From Gammaproteobacteria bacterium (GTDB lineage Bacteria; Pseudomonadota; Gammaproteobacteria; SZUA-152), in contig JAUVNZ010000097.1 in NCBI GenBank assembly GCA_030599435.1, positions 1 to 6,379 on the forward strand: 6,379 nt of DNA, given 5' to 3'. How positions within the stretch are numbered: the stretch's first letter is position 1; the number at the start of each line of letters is the position of its first letter. The translations under genes and the position numbers were made by a program. This document shows, one piece after another, positions 6,128 through 6,379 of this stretch. Below the pieces are notes generated by a model. It saw only the letters and a list, made by a program, of their open reading frames with translations. It had not been told where the DNA came from and did not search any database.

Positions 6128-6379
6128 TTAATCTGTGCTGAAAATTTGTACTTTGTGTGGTTTGCCGGCGACCTCGCGAACCAGTTTTGGAACCAGATAA
6201 CCGGGTAAATGGCACTGGACTTCATTCATAAGGTCTAGAGCGATGGATTCCTTTACCTCAAAGTGGGCGGCTCCCTTGACGCGATCGAGAAGGTGCAGGT
6301 AGTAGGGCAAGGTGCCAGATCTAAAGAGTGTCTCGCTGAGGTTGATCAGTGCGGGCACATTGTCATTGATGTCCTTTAA
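6128..6379 (-). CDS. epmB: EpmB, EF-P (R)-beta-lysylation protein, C-terminal part (partial)
   Basis: The frame enters from the right edge (first complete codon TTA at 6379-6377) and ends at TAA 6130-6128, giving 83 residues; the start lies outside the window. An internal GTG at 6358 is not the start, because homology continues upstream through L-K-D-I-N-D-N. The block G-T-L-P-Y-Y-L-H-L-L-D followed by V-K-G-A-A-H-F, and G-Y-L-V-P-K-L-V-R-E further on, are hallmarks of the C-terminal part of EpmB (YjeK) and the related lysine 2,3-aminomutases; the short tail fits EpmB. EpmB is a cytoplasmic radical SAM, PLP-dependent enzyme converting lysine to (R)-beta-lysine, which EpmA attaches to elongation factor P to relieve stalling at proline runs. 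The radical SAM cysteines are outside the window. No terminator hairpin is seen after the stop, so transcription may continue into the small ORF, paralog B and the FimX-like gene. Confidence 0.93.
   Translation of the reverse strand, partial: LKDINDNVPALINLSETLFRSGTLPYYLHLLDRVKGAAHFEVKESIALDLMNEVQCHLPGYLVPKLVREVAGKPHKVQIFSTD

Noticed and set aside
6088..6225. In-frame extension of the small ORF upstream into epmB (88 codons in all)
   Set aside because: The extension overlaps the conserved EpmB C-terminus, whereas the ATG at 6087 is outside epmB with a good ribosome site.

Overview
The window looks like chromosome from an AT-leaning (by eye roughly 40-45% GC) gammaproteobacterium. The evidence is the tail of a ParC-like topoisomerase IV subunit at the left edge, the tail of EpmB (the EF-P lysine-modifying radical SAM enzyme) at the right edge, and a FimX-type type IV pilus regulator in the middle. 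I cannot place it below class level.

Layout. On the + strand, the last 29 codons of a parC-like gene (1-90) run with a 2-base gap into a 601-residue protein (93-1898), called paralog A here. On the - strand, reading right to left, are the end of epmB (6379-6128), a possible 42-codon small gene (6087-5959), a roughly 619-residue protein (5950-4091), called paralog B, and a FimX-like REC/PAS/GGDEF/EAL protein (4028-1953). The two gene sets converge at 1899-1952, where I see no convincing terminator hairpin. No stretch over 300 bases lacks a gene; the longest non-coding stretch is 177 bases, or much less if the small ORF is real.

How the genes may work together. FimX in Pseudomonas and Xanthomonas is a non-catalytic c-di-GMP receptor that controls type IV pilus assembly. 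The protein here has lost the expected catalytic residues of its receiver, GGDEF and EAL domains, so it should sense rather than make or break c-di-GMP. The two flanking large proteins are diverged paralogs of each other: the same helical N-terminal half, a shared G-x-I-I...Y-F-[KR] island, and a C-terminal half with the two PilZ signatures (R-x-x-x-R and [DN]-x-S-x-x-G). Unusually, these signatures lie about 70 (A) and 123 (B) residues apart, instead of the usual 20-30. A degenerate c-di-GMP receptor bracketed by two paralogous split PilZ-like proteins on opposite strands is the most interesting feature of the window. I infer a c-di-GMP signalling module, possibly for pili or surface behaviour; direct interaction is not shown by sequence.

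A second lead is the small ORF between epmB and paralog B. It has a good Shine-Dalgarno, and its TAG stop overlaps the Shine-Dalgarno of paralog B, the arrangement expected for translational coupling.
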